Positions 35,200 through 43,673 of a DNA stretch of 64,000 nucleotides are shown here, in pieces. The DNA is taken from positions 1 to 64,000 of the forward strand of contig CAWICV010000005.1 in assembly GCA_963834705.1 (NCBI GenBank), in the 5' to 3' direction. The stretch comes from RYN-230 sp963834705. GTDB taxonomy: Bacteria; Actinomycetota; Actinomycetes; Streptosporangiales; Streptosporangiaceae. Under the pieces are notes generated by a model. That model was not told the origin of the DNA, made no database searches, and saw only the letters and a list, made by a program, of their open reading frames with translations. Position 1 is the stretch's first letter. Every line of letters starts with the position of its first letter. A program made the translations under genes and the position numbers.

Positions 35200-35547
35200 C
35201 TAGCGGCTGCCCGGCACGTCCGGCGCCAGCGCGGCCTCGACCGTCGGGTACATCGGCAGCACGTGCTGCAGGCCTATCACCTGCAGCGCGCGGCGTACCG
35301 CGCCGCCCCGGGCGACCGCCAGCCGGAGCTGGGCATGGCTGGCCGCGACGTCGTCCCGGGCGCGCAGCAGGGTGCGGATGCCCGCCGAGTCGCAGAACTG
35401 GGTGCCGGTCAGGTCGGCGACGATGACCGTGACGCCCGGGCTGGCCGCGGTGCACAACTGCTCGCCGACCCGGCCCGCATTGGCCAGGTCGATCTCGGCC
35501 GGCATGGACACGACGACCGGCCCGCTGTCCCGCTCGCGAACGGTCAT
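35200..35547 (-). CDS. STAS-domain anti-sigma factor antagonist
   Basis: 115 residues: VVVSMPAEIDLANAGRVGEQ, TVIVADLTGTQFCDSAGIRT (Ser loop CDSAG, the kinase target) and LRLAVARGGAVRRALQVIGL with QHVLPMYPTVEAAL. Full-length SpoIIAA/RsbV-like protein. It would bind an anti-sigma kinase when unphosphorylated. Next to a small HTH gene on the same strand, 5 bp apart, and to a second STAS gene on the other strand. Confidence 0.88.
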   Translation of the reverse strand: MTVRERDSGPVVVSMPAEIDLANAGRVGEQLCTAASPGVTVIVADLTGTQFCDSAGIRTLLRARDDVAASHAQLRLAVARGGAVRRALQVIGLQHVLPMYPTVEAALAPDVPGSR

Positions 35548-35551
35548 GGCC

Positions 35552-35767
35552 TCAGGCGAGCATTTTCTGGATCGCCTGCCGGGTGACGCCCATCTCGCGG
35601 GCGATGTCGGCCTGGGAGAAACCGTCCGCGGTCAGGTCGCGGATCAGGTCGCGGCGCTGGGAGTGCAGCAGGCGGGCCATCTTGAAATGTTCGAGCGCCT
35701 GGGCACGGACTTCCTTGAGGCGGCGGAACGCTTCGTGCTCGGCGGCGGATTCGGGATACTTGGCCAT
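35552..35767 (-). CDS. Very small HTH DNA-binding protein
   Basis: 71 residues from ATG 35767. An N-terminal helical part (EHEAFRRLKEVRAQALEHFK) and a C-terminal HTH (LIRDLTADGFSQADIAREMG, then VTRQAIQKMLA). The basic helix and size fit a dimeric autorepressor. Its promoter holds two tandem 19-bp palindromes that overlap the -35 and spacer, so self-repression is very likely. It precedes the STAS gene at 35200-35547 by 4 bases, so both are one operon. Confidence 0.82.
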   Translation of the reverse strand: MAKYPESAAEHEAFRRLKEVRAQALEHFKMARLLHSQRRDLIRDLTADGFSQADIAREMGVTRQAIQKMLA

Positions 35768-35773
35768 GGGCCA

Positions 35774-35803
35774 AGTATGACAACCCCCTGTTGTCAGTGT
35801 CAA
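35774..35803 (-). promoter_or_regulatory. Promoter of the small HTH/STAS operon, leaderless type
   Basis: On the minus strand TTGACA (35803-35798) is a consensus -35 and CATACT (35779-35774) a good -10, 18 bp apart. The start of transcription would fall at or next to ATG 35767, so the mRNA is leaderless. Confidence 0.7.
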
Positions 35804-35816
35804 CCCCCGGTTGTCA
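35778..35816. promoter_or_regulatory. Tandem 19-bp operator palindromes
   Basis: O1 TGACAACCCCCTGTTGTCA (35778-35796) has perfect 7-bp arms. O2 TGTCAACCCCCGGTTGTCA (35798-35816) differs by one base. They start exactly 20 bp apart, two helical turns. O1 fills the promoter spacer and O2 covers the -35 box, a simple steric repression design. Confidence 0.8.
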
Positions 35817-36008
35817 GTTTGTGATCTAACCGGCTCGTTGCCTGCTGGCCAGCCTCGGGGCATACTCGAAATGTCGTCACGACACCGCCCAGCCCTTGCG
35901 GTGATCCAGCCTCGACGTTCCGTCATCGCGCCGCGCGGCCCGCGCTGCGGCGGCTCCTTCTGGCAGCAGCAGGCGAGGTCCGTTCTGTCAGTGTGGTCAG
36001 GAGGCCTG

Positions 36009-36371
36009 ATGAGCGTTCGCGGGCCGGATCGCCCGGCGACCGCGCGGGGCCCGGCCGGTTATGACGACGGGGTGCTGCGGATCTCCCGCACCGGTGCGGC
36101 CAGGCTGGTGCTGGCCGGCGAGATCGACGAGGAGACCTACCCGGCGCTGGTCAGCCACCTCCGCGAGGTGGCTGCGGGCGCCGCCGAGGTGCACCTCGAC
36201 CTGTCCGCCGTGCGGTACTGCGACCTGGCCGGGCTGCGGGCGATGATCCGGCTCACCGATGCCGGGCGGCGCCGCGTTGTGCTGCACGGCATGCCGCCGC
36301 ACCTCGACGCCGTGCTGGGCGTGCTCGGCTGGGACGGCACCCCCGGCCTGATCGTGCGCCGGCCGGCCTAG
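36009..36371 (+). CDS. STAS-domain protein
   Basis: 120 residues from ATG 36009 with GGAGG 8 bases before it. GAARLVLAGEIDEETYPALV, SHLREVAAGAAEVHLDLSAV and RYCDLAGLRAMIRLTDAGRR give the STAS fold. The phosphorylatable Ser position reads CDLAG instead of CDSAG, so this antagonist may not be switched by phosphorylation, or may serve as a constitutive binding partner. Separate unit from the reverse-strand STAS gene. Confidence 0.83.
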   Translation: MSVRGPDRPATARGPAGYDDGVLRISRTGAARLVLAGEIDEETYPALVSHLREVAAGAAEVHLDLSAVRYCDLAGLRAMIRLTDAGRRRVVLHGMPPHLDAVLGVLGWDGTPGLIVRRPA

Positions 36372-36414
36372 GCTACGGTCGGGCGGGTTGCTGACGGCAG
36401 GAGATGATGCACTC

Positions 36415-37407
36415 ATGCGCGCAGTCATGGTGAGCGAGCACGGCGGCCCGGAGATGCTCCAGGTCACCGACGTGCCGGTGGCGCAGCCCGGTCCGGGGCA
36501 GCTGCTGGTGGAGGTGGCCGCGGCGGGCGTCAACTTCGCCGACATCTACGCACGGGAGGGCCGGTACCCGTACGCCGGCCAGCTGCCGTTCGTGCTCGGC
36601 CAGGAGGGCGCCGGCACGGTCATCGCCACCGGGGCCGGGACCGAGTTCGCGGCCGGCGACCGGGTCGCCTGGACCGGGGCGGCCGGCTGTTATTCCGAGC
36701 AGGCCCTGGTGGCGGCCGCGTCCGCCGTCCCGGTGCCGGACGGCATCGAGCTGGGCACCGCCGCGGCCGTGCTGCTGCAGGGCATGACCGCGCACTACCT
36801 GTGCTACAGCACGTACCCGGTGGGCCAGGGCGACCCGGTCGTGGTGCACGCCGCGGCGGGCGGGGTCGGCCTGCTGCTCACCCAGCTGGTCAAGATGCGT
36901 GGCGGCACCGTGGTGGCCACCACGTCCAGCACGGCCAAGGCGACGGCGGCCCAGCAGGCGGGTGCGGACTTCGTGGCCGGCTACGAGGACTTCGGCGAGG
37001 TGGTCCGCGAGGTGACCGGCGGCAGCGTCTCTGACGGCGGCGGGGCGGCCGTGGTGTACGACGGCGTCGGGCAGGCCACGTTCGAGGCCAGCCTGGCGGC
37101 GCTGCGGCGGCGCGGCTACCTGGTGCTGTACGGCGCGGCCAGCGGCCCGGTGCCGCCGTTCGACCTGCAGCGGCTCAACCCGGCCGGCTCGCTGTTCGTC
37201 ACCCGGCCCACCCTGGCGCACTACGTGGCCACCCGGGAAGAACTGCTCTGGCGGGCCGGCGACCTGTTCCGCTGGATCGGCGAGGGCCGGCTTTCGGTGC
37301 GGGTCGGCGGCCGCTACCCGCTGCACCAGGCGGCCCAGGCCCACGAAGACCTGGCCGGGCGGCGTACGACGGGGAAACTGCTGCTGCTGACCGGGGAGGC
37401 GGGGTGA
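36415..37407 (+). CDS. Quinone oxidoreductase-type MDR enzyme (zinc-free)
   Basis: 330 residues from ATG 36415. GroES-like N-domain: MRAVMVSEHGGPEMLQVTDV, GVNFADIYAREGRYPYAGQL and FVLGQEGAGTVIATGAGTEF. NADPH-binding: VVHAAAGGVGLLLTQLVKMR (AxxGGVG) and VVATTSSTAKATAAQQAGAD. The Cys-based structural zinc motif is absent, as in QOR1. It would reduce quinones or enones with NADPH. Its stop overlaps the GTG of the next gene (GTGA), so it forms an operon with agmatinase and the nitrilase-type gene. Confidence 0.88.
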   Translation: MRAVMVSEHGGPEMLQVTDVPVAQPGPGQLLVEVAAAGVNFADIYAREGRYPYAGQLPFVLGQEGAGTVIATGAGTEFAAGDRVAWTGAAGCYSEQALVAAASAVPVPDGIELGTAAAVLLQGMTAHYLCYSTYPVGQGDPVVVHAAAGGVGLLLTQLVKMRGGTVVATTSSTAKATAAQQAGADFVAGYEDFGEVVREVTGGSVSDGGGAAVVYDGVGQATFEASLAALRRRGYLVLYGAASGPVPPFDLQRLNPAGSLFVTRPTLAHYVATREELLWRAGDLFRWIGEGRLSVRVGGRYPLHQAAQAHEDLAGRRTTGKLLLLTGEAG

Positions 37408-38351
37408 CGCAGCCGCCCGCCGGGCCGCCGGACGGCCGGACGGTACCCCGCTTCGCCGGCCCGGACACGTTCGCCCGGCTGCCCCGGCTGCTGGACGTCG
37501 GCGCGGCCGACGTCGCGCTGCTCGGCATCCCGTTCGACTCCGGGGTGTCCTACCGGCCCGGGGCCCGGTTCGGCCCGGCCGCGGTGCGCGCCGGGTCCAA
37601 GCTGCTCCGGCCGTACAACCCGGCGCTGGATGTGCAGCCCTGGGCCGGGCAGCAGGTGGCCGACGCGGGCGACCTGGCCGTCAACCCGTTCGACATCGGC
37701 GAGGCGATCGGCCAGATCGAGGCCGGGGCCAGCGTCGCGCTGGGCAGCGCGGCCCGGCTGATCGCGCTGGGCGGCGACCACACGGTCGCGCTGCCGCTGC
37801 TCCGGGCGACCGCGGCACGGCATGGCCCGGTGGCGCTCATCCACTTCGACGCGCACCTGGACACCTGGGACACCTACTTTGGCGCGCCGTACACGCACGG
37901 CACCCCGTTCCGCCGCGCGGTCGAGGAAGGCCTGCTGGCCCTGGACAGCTCGGCCCACGTCGGGGTGCGCGGCCCGCTCTACTCCAGCGCCGACCTGATC
38001 GAGGACGCCGGGCTCGGCTTCGCCACCGTGTCCACGGTGGAGGTGGCTCAGCACGGTGTGGACCAGGCGGTGGACCGGATCAGGGAGCGGGTCGGCAGCC
38101 GGCCGGTGTACCTGAGCGTGGACATCGACGTGCTGGACCCGGCGCACGCGCCGGGTACCGGCACTCCCGAGCCGGGCGGGCTGACCAGCCGGGAGCTGCA
38201 GTTCATCCTGCGCGGTCTGGATGGCCTGCGGCTGGTCGGCGCGGACGTGGTCGAGGTGTCGCCGCCCTATGACCACGCCGAGCTCACCGCGCTGGCCGGG
38301 GCTAACGTGGCTTACGAGATGCTCAGCCTGTTCGCCCGGGGGGCCAGATGA
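37404..38351 (+). CDS. speB: Agmatinase/ureohydrolase family
   Basis: 315 residues. The binuclear Mn site of the arginase fold is complete: LGGDHTVALPLLRA (His), LIHFDAHLDTWDTYFG (D-x-H-x-D) and LSVDIDVLDPAHAPGTGTPE (D-x-D). GIPFDSGVSYRPGARFGPAA is the N-terminal signature. It hydrolyses agmatine or a related guanidino compound to the amine and urea. GTG start overlaps the upstream stop. The downstream nitrilase-type gene could handle a product such as N-carbamoyl amine (inference). Polyamine or guanidine use is the natural context. Confidence 0.88.
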   Translation: MTQPPAGPPDGRTVPRFAGPDTFARLPRLLDVGAADVALLGIPFDSGVSYRPGARFGPAAVRAGSKLLRPYNPALDVQPWAGQQVADAGDLAVNPFDIGEAIGQIEAGASVALGSAARLIALGGDHTVALPLLRATAARHGPVALIHFDAHLDTWDTYFGAPYTHGTPFRRAVEEGLLALDSSAHVGVRGPLYSSADLIEDAGLGFATVSTVEVAQHGVDQAVDRIRERVGSRPVYLSVDIDVLDPAHAPGTGTPEPGGLTSRELQFILRGLDGLRLVGADVVEVSPPYDHAELTALAGANVAYEMLSLFARGAR

Positions 38352-39182
38352 CCATCATTGCTGTCTGCCAGCTCAGCCTGGCTGTGGGGGATATCGAGGG
38401 CAACCTGGCCGCGGCGGCCGACGCGGTGGGGGAAGCCGTGGAGGGCGGCGCCGGGCTGGTCGTGCTGCCGGAACTGTGCGACAGCGGCTACGTGTTCGCC
38501 GACGCGGCCGAAGCCCGCGGGCTGGCCAGCCCGGCGGGCGACAGCCGTACGCTGCGGCAGTGGCACGACCTGGCCCAGGAAAACCAGACCGTGATCGTGG
38601 GCGGGTTCTGCGAGCTGGCCCCGGATGGGCGGCTGTTCAACAGCGCGGCCCTGGTGGACGCGTCCGGCACCCGGGTGGTCTACCGCAAGGCCCACCTGTG
38701 GGACAAGGAGAAGCAGGTGTTCACCCCGGGCGCCGGGCCGCCGCCGGTGGTCACCCTGCCGATCGGCCGGGTCGGCGTGCTGATCTGCTATGACCTGGAG
38801 TTCCCGGAGTGGGTGCGGCAGGCCGCGCTCACCGGCGCGGACCTGATCGCCGCCCCGGTGAACTGGCCGGCTGCGGCCCACCCGGCGGGCGAGCGGCCCG
38901 CCGAGGTGGTCAAGGCGCAGGCCGATGCCTCGGTCAACGGGGTGTTCGTCGCGGTGGCGGACCGCTGCGGCGACGAGCGCGGGGTGTCCTGGATCGGCGG
39001 CAGCCTGATCGCCGGCCCGGACGGGTACCCGCTGGCCGGCCCGGCCGACGCGGGCCAGCCAGCCGTGCTGACCGTGGAGTGCGACCTGGCCCAGGCCCGG
39101 GACAAGCAGATCAACGAGAACAACGACCTGCTGGCCGACCGCCGCGCGGATCTCTACCAGGCCGACCTGACCAGACCTTTAG
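38348..39182 (+). CDS. Carbon-nitrogen hydrolase (nitrilase superfamily)
   Basis: About 278 residues of family sequence. Catalytic triad visible: Glu in LVVLPELCDSGYVF, Lys in VVYRKAHLWDKEKQVF and Cys in VGVLICYDLEFPEWV. ATG 38348 overlaps the agmatinase stop (ATGA). The family text ends near LLADRRADLYQADLTR. No in-frame stop is there: a TAG at 39180-39182 is one frame off, and the actual frame stays open to 40279 through the antisense of the next gene. I give the family-supported range; one extra base close to the 3' end would explain it. Acts on amides or N-carbamoyl compounds. Confidence 0.8.
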
Positions 39183-40081
39183 CCCGGGTAGCGCGCGCCG
39201 GTGACCGTGACGCGCAGCGCGTACACCGACGTGGTGGCGCAGATGAACAGGTGATTGCGCTGTGCGCCGCCGAACACCAGGTTGGCCACGGTCTCCGGGA
39301 CATGCAGCTTGCCGAGCAGCGTGCCGTCCGGGTGGAAGCAGTGCAGCCCGTCCCCGGCGGCGGCCCAGATCCGGCCCGCGCTGTCCACCCGCAGGCCATC
39401 GAACGTGCCCGCGGTGCAGCGGGCGAACACGTCGCCGCCGGTGAGCCGGCCGTCGTCGGTCACCCCGAACAGCCGGATGTGCCGTTCCTCGCTGTCCGAG
39501 ATGTACAGCTGCCGCTCGTCGCGGCTGAAGGCCAGCCCGTTGGGCTGGGTGAAGTCACCGGCCACCAGCTCCACCCGGGCCGAGCCCGGGTCGATCCGGT
39601 ACACCTGGCTGGCGCCGATCTCGCTGTCCGCCTGGTGCCCTTCGTAGTCGGTCACGATGCCGTACGTCGGGTCGGTGAACCAGATCGCGCCGCCGGCCTG
39701 TTCCACGACGTCGTTGGGGCTGTTCAGCCGCTTGCCCTGGTAGCGGTCGGCCAGCACGGTGACCGAGCCGTCCGGCTCGTCCCTGGTTACCTGCCGGCCA
39801 CCGTGCTCGCAGCTGACCAGCCGGCCGCGCCGGTCCACCGTGTGCCCGTTGGCGAACCGGGCGGGCTGCCGGAACACGCCGACCGCGCCGGTGGTCTCGT
39901 CCCAGCGCAGCAGCCGGTCGTTGGGTATGTCGCTGAACACCAGGTACCGCCCGGCCGGGAAGTAGGCTGGCCCTTCGGTCCACCGGCAGCCGGTGTGCAG
40001 CACCTCCATCCGGCGATCCCCGCGGCAGCCGCGGAACCGCTCGTCCAGCAGCTCGAACCGGGCCGGGACGGTCTCGGTCAC
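39179..40081 (-). CDS. SMP-30/gluconolactonase-type six-blade propeller hydrolase
   Basis: 300 residues from GTG 40081. Calcium-binding residues sit in TEGPAYFPAGRYLVFSDIPN (Glu), RLNSPNDVVEQAGGAIWFTD (Asn), FTQPNGLAFSRDERQLYISD (Asn) and GTFDGLRVDSAGRIWAAAGD (Asp), the standard set. It would open sugar lactones such as gluconolactone. A gluconokinase lies 0.8 kb upstream on the same strand, which fits a small gluconate branch. Its start overlaps the holin-like gene's stop (GTGA). Confidence 0.88.
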   Translation of the reverse strand: MTETVPARFELLDERFRGCRGDRRMEVLHTGCRWTEGPAYFPAGRYLVFSDIPNDRLLRWDETTGAVGVFRQPARFANGHTVDRRGRLVSCEHGGRQVTRDEPDGSVTVLADRYQGKRLNSPNDVVEQAGGAIWFTDPTYGIVTDYEGHQADSEIGASQVYRIDPGSARVELVAGDFTQPNGLAFSRDERQLYISDSEERHIRLFGVTDDGRLTGGDVFARCTAGTFDGLRVDSAGRIWAAAGDGLHCFHPDGTLLGKLHVPETVANLVFGGAQRNHLFICATTSVYALRVTVTGARYPG

Positions 40082-40467
40082 TCCGGCTGCTCGCGATCCC
40101 GGTCCGGGATCAGCACACCGAGCAGCCAGCCGACGATCCCGACGATGATCGCGCCCCAGAACGCCGCCCAGAAACCGGTGATGTGGAACGGCAGCGAGAG
40201 CTTGCCCGCGACCCAGCTGGTCAGCCACAGCAGCAGGCCGTTCACCACCAGCCCGATGAGCCCCAGGGTCAGCACATAGAACAGGCAGCCGATGGTCTTG
40301 ACGATCGGCTTGATGATCGCGTTGACCAGGCCGAAAATGACCGCGACGACGAGCAGCGTGACTATCTTGGCCAGCGTGCTGCCGGGGCCGAGGTGGATAC
40401 CGGGCACCAGCCAGGTGGCCACGGCGAGCGCGACGGCGGTCACGACCGCCCGCATCAGGACGTGCAT
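40078..40467 (-). CDS. Phage-holin-family-4-like membrane protein
   Basis: 129 residues, four TM spans: AVVTAVALAVATWLVPGI, IVTLLVVAVIFGLVNAII, GCLFYVLTLGLIGLVVNGLL and GFWAAFWGAIIVGIVGWLLG. PVYFGLVNAIIKPIVKTIGC-like pattern (GLVNAIIKPIVK) is the family signature of PF04020. Despite the name, most chromosomal members are housekeeping membrane proteins of unknown role. Coupled to the lactonase by a 4-base overlap. Confidence 0.85.
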   Translation of the reverse strand: MHVLMRAVVTAVALAVATWLVPGIHLGPGSTLAKIVTLLVVAVIFGLVNAIIKPIVKTIGCLFYVLTLGLIGLVVNGLLLWLTSWVAGKLSLPFHITGFWAAFWGAIIVGIVGWLLGVLIPDRDREQPE

Positions 40468-40628
40468 GGATCAATCCTGCCACGTCGGGTACAGCGGACG
40501 AGACCGATTCGCCTAAGTAAATTAGTAATAGGAATGGCGCTGCAATTCGCGCTTTGGCTGGACATCCCGGCGCGGTCCGTGTCACGATGAAATTTCGCGT
40601 TGCTACCCCGGCGATGCTGCGGCTGCGG

Positions 40629-40883
40629 CTATTTCCACCTGAAATGCACGAAGATCCGGCCGAAGTTCTTAGAGTCCTTCTCCACCCGGTAGTGCTTGGC
40701 AGGTGGATGGTTCTTATCGAGGAACCGGAGGACATGCTTTTTCAGCTGGCCTGAACCCTTGCCCGGAATGATCTCCACGACCGGCGCCTTCTTAGCCACC
40801 GCCTCGTCGATGATCTCGCGCAGGGCACGGTCGATATCGGCGCCGCGGTTGTAGATGTCGTGCAAGTCCAGTTTGAGCTTCAT
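40629..40883 (-). CDS. Small Smr-domain protein
   Basis: 84 residues. LDLHDIYNRGADIDRALREI (the LDLH start of Smr), then VVEIIPGKGSGQLKKHVLRF with the GKGSG loop and NFGRIFVHFRWK. A stand-alone Smr domain, as in MutS2 C-termini, with nuclease activity in some family members. ATG 40883. Located 5 bp after the gluconokinase gene, so likely cotranscribed. Confidence 0.85.
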   Translation of the reverse strand: MKLKLDLHDIYNRGADIDRALREIIDEAVAKKAPVVEIIPGKGSGQLKKHVLRFLDKNHPPAKHYRVEKDSKNFGRIFVHFRWK

Positions 40884-40887
40884 GACC

Positions 40888-41403
40888 TCATCTTTCCCCG
40901 GACGGCAGCAGTTGCAGCCGGTGCATTACCTCATCGGCGATGACGGCCGGGGGCTGGCCGGTCTCCGCCACCACCAGCAGGCGTTCGCCAGGTTGCGGGG
41001 GTTCAAGGATGGCCAGCTGGCTGTCCAGCAGCGCGGCCGGGAAGAAGTGGCCGTGCCGGGCGCGCAGCCGCTCGGTCAGCACCTCCCGGCTGACGTCAAG
41101 GAACACGATCCGCACCGAGGGCCGGCCGGCGGTGATCTCATCGCGGTACCGGCGCTTGAGCAGGCTGCAGGCCAGCACGGCCGACTCGCCCGCCTCCAGG
41201 TAGCCGTCGATCCGCTCGGTCACCGCGGCCAGCCAGGGGCGCCGGTCCGCGTCATTCAGCGCGTGGCCAGCGTGCATCTTGGCTACATTCGCGGCCGGGT
41301 GCAGTGCGTCCCCGTCGGTGAACGGCCAGCCGAGCCGGTCCGCGATCAGCGTGCCGACCGTGGATTTCCCGCTGGCGGCCACGCCGGCCACGACCACAAT
41401 CAT
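40888..41403 (-). CDS. gntK: Gluconokinase
   Basis: 171 residues. Walker A VVAGVAASGKSTVGTLIADR at residues 4-23; FTDGDALHPAANVAKMHAGH is the gluconate site signature; ALNDADRRPWLAAV and LACSLLKRRYRDEI, VFLDVSREVLTERLRARHGH and FFPAALLDSQLAILEPPQPG complete the family pattern. It makes 6-phosphogluconate from gluconate and ATP. With the lactonase at 39.2 kb this supports gluconate use. Confidence 0.93.
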   Translation of the reverse strand: MIVVVAGVAASGKSTVGTLIADRLGWPFTDGDALHPAANVAKMHAGHALNDADRRPWLAAVTERIDGYLEAGESAVLACSLLKRRYRDEITAGRPSVRIVFLDVSREVLTERLRARHGHFFPAALLDSQLAILEPPQPGERLLVVAETGQPPAVIADEVMHRLQLLPSGER

Positions 41404-41523
41404 GCCGCGAGCCTACCGGCGGGCTGGCGGGCGTCCCTCGCGGCCGGCCGCTCCCGCTGTTAATGTCAGGGAACATCCATCCGGGCGGCTGGTGGGAGCC
41501 GCCCCTGGCTACCTGGAGCTGGG

Positions 41524-42944
41524 ATGCGAGTGCGCCGCCCCATGTCCGTCGCCGCAGGCGCGGCCGCGATCGCCCTGGCCGCGGCCGTCATGGCTGGCGG
41601 TCCGAGCGCCGCCGCCGGCCATTCGGCGGGCGCCGTGGTGCGGATCAGCCCGGACGCCGTGCACGCCATGCCGGTGGACCGGGCCGGGCCGCCCAGCACG
41701 CAGACGTGTGAGTCTCAATTCAAGATCGCCTGCTACACGCCGCTCCAGGTGCAGCAGGCGTACAACACGCCGAAGCTGTACAAGCAGGACATCACCGGTG
41801 CTGGCCAGACCATCGTCATCGTGGACTCCTACGGCTCCCCGACGGTCCGCCACGACCTGGCCAAGTTCGACAGCACGTTCGGCCTGCCCGCGCCGCCCTC
41901 GTTCAACATCGTCCAGCCGGCCGGCAGGTGCCCGCGTACAAGGCCAACTCGAACCGGGAGGGCTGGGCCGGCGAGACCGACCTGGACGTCGAGTACTCGC
42001 ACGCGATGGCCCCGGGCGCGAACATCCTGCTGGTCGAGACGCCCACCGCGGAGAACGAGGGGACGACCGGTTTCCCGCAGATCGTCAAGGCCGAGGAATG
42101 GGTGATCAACCACCACCACTACGGCAGCGTGATCAGCCAGAGCTTCAGCGCCACCGAGCAGACCTTCCCCTCCAGGCAGTCGCTGCTCAACCTGCGCGGC
42201 GCCTACATCGACGCGGCCCGCAAGGGCGTGACCGTGCTGGCCGCCTCGGGGGACAGCGGCGCGGCTGACGTCAGGTTCAATGGGGCCACCTACTACCTGC
42301 ACCCGGTCACCTCGTGGCCGGACAGCGACCCGCTGGTGACCGGGGTGGGCGGCACCCAGCTGCACGAGCCCGCGACAGCCGGGGCGCCGTGGACGTCCAC
42401 GGTGTGGAACGACACCTACAACGTGCCGACCAACAAGTACATCTTCGGCAATGACGGGCCGAACCCGCTGGCCGGCGGCGGTGGCAAGTCGGTGATCTTC
42501 GCCCGGCCCGGGTACCAGAACGGCGTCCGCAGCGTGGTCGGCGGCCAGCGCGGCGTGCCGGACATCTCGATGAGCGGGGCCTGCAACGGCGCGGTGGACA
42601 TGTACCAGAGCTACCAGGGCCAGACGGCCGGCTGGTACCCGACCTGCGGCACCAGCGAGGCCACCCCGCTGTTCGCCGGCGTGGTGGCGCTGGCCGACCA
42701 GATCGCCGGCCACCCGCTCGGGCTGATCAACCCCGCGCTGTACCGGATGTCCGCCATGCACCGGTGGGGCATCGTGGACGTGGTCAAGGGCAACAACACC
42801 GTCTCGTTCATCCAGAACGGTGAGCACACGGTCAAGGGGTTCGCCGCGGGGCCCGGGTACGACCTGGCCTCCGGGGTGGGCACGGTGAACGCGTACTACT
42901 TCGCCTATCAGCTCGCTGGCAAGGAGCCGGCGGCGACCCCGTAA
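41524..42944 (+). pseudogene. Secreted S53-family (sedolisin) peptidase, one frameshift
   Basis: The N-terminus has a signal peptide (RVRRPMSVAAGAAAIALAAA). The first frame reaches FNIVQPAGR; the next continues from VPAYKANSNREGWAGETDLD. Catalytic residues: Glu and Asp in WAGETDLDVEYSHAMAPGA and Ser in CGTSEATPLFAGVVALADQ; the calcium end is DLASGVGTVNA. One missing C at about 41925 (GGC(C)AGGTGCCC) joins the frames into a ~473-residue enzyme without a long pro-domain. All active-site parts are intact, so a read error is as likely as a true mutation. Confidence 0.82.
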
Positions 42945-42971
42945 CCCCGCCGCGCCCCCTACGGTGGTGCC

Positions 42972-43673
42972 ATGAGCATGGCGACTGGAGCCACCGGGAC
43001 CGCTCTGCCCGCGAGCAAGGGCAGCCAGAGCGTCCTGGTGGTGGAGGATGACCCCGGGCTGGCCACCCAGCTGGTGCGCGGCCTGACCCGGGGCGGCTAC
43101 AACGTGGATCACGTGATGACCGGGCGGGAGGCGCTGTCCTCCGGGGCGCCCGATGTGGTGCTGCTGGACCTGGGGCTGCCGGACGTGGACGGGGTGACCG
43201 TATGCCGGCGGCTGCGGGAGCGCTCGGACGCGGCCATCATCGTGGTGACCGCCCGCGGCGAGGAGCCGGAACGGGTACTGGCCCTGGACGCGGGCGCGGA
43301 TGACTACCTGGTCAAGCCGTTCGGCCTGGCCGAGCTGCTGGCCCGGATCCGGGCCGTGCTGCGCCGGGTGCGGCCGGATGGCCAGGTGCTGCGGCACGGC
43401 CCGCTGACCGTGGACACGAGGACCCGCAAGGTGACCGTGCACGGCACCGAGGTGGCGCTCACCCCCAAGGAGTTCGACATCCTGGAGTGCCTGGCCAGCG
43501 ACCCGGGCCGGGTGATGAGCCGCCAGGAGATCCTGGAGAGCGCCTGGGACTCGCACTGGTACGGCCCGACCAAGGTGCTGGACGTGCACGTGGCGGCGCT
43601 GCGCCGCAAGCTCGACGTGCCCGGCCTGATCGAGACGGCCTACGGCAGGGGCTTCCGGCTCGGCGAGGTCTGA
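42972..43673 (+). CDS. OmpR-family response regulator
   Basis: 233 residues. Receiver: SVLVVEDDPGLATQLVRGLT (acidic pair), VVLLDLGLPDVDGVTVCRRL (phosphorylated Asp), IIVVTARGEEPERVLALDAG and DDYLVKPFGLAELLARIRAV (Lys). Winged helix: VALTPKEFDILECLASDPGR, EILESAWDSHWYGPTKVLDV and HVAALRRKLDVPGLIETAYG. The histidine kinase follows with a TGATG overlap. Confidence 0.93.
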   Translation: MSMATGATGTALPASKGSQSVLVVEDDPGLATQLVRGLTRGGYNVDHVMTGREALSSGAPDVVLLDLGLPDVDGVTVCRRLRERSDAAIIVVTARGEEPERVLALDAGADDYLVKPFGLAELLARIRAVLRRVRPDGQVLRHGPLTVDTRTRKVTVHGTEVALTPKEFDILECLASDPGRVMSRQEILESAWDSHWYGPTKVLDVHVAALRRKLDVPGLIETAYGRGFRLGEV

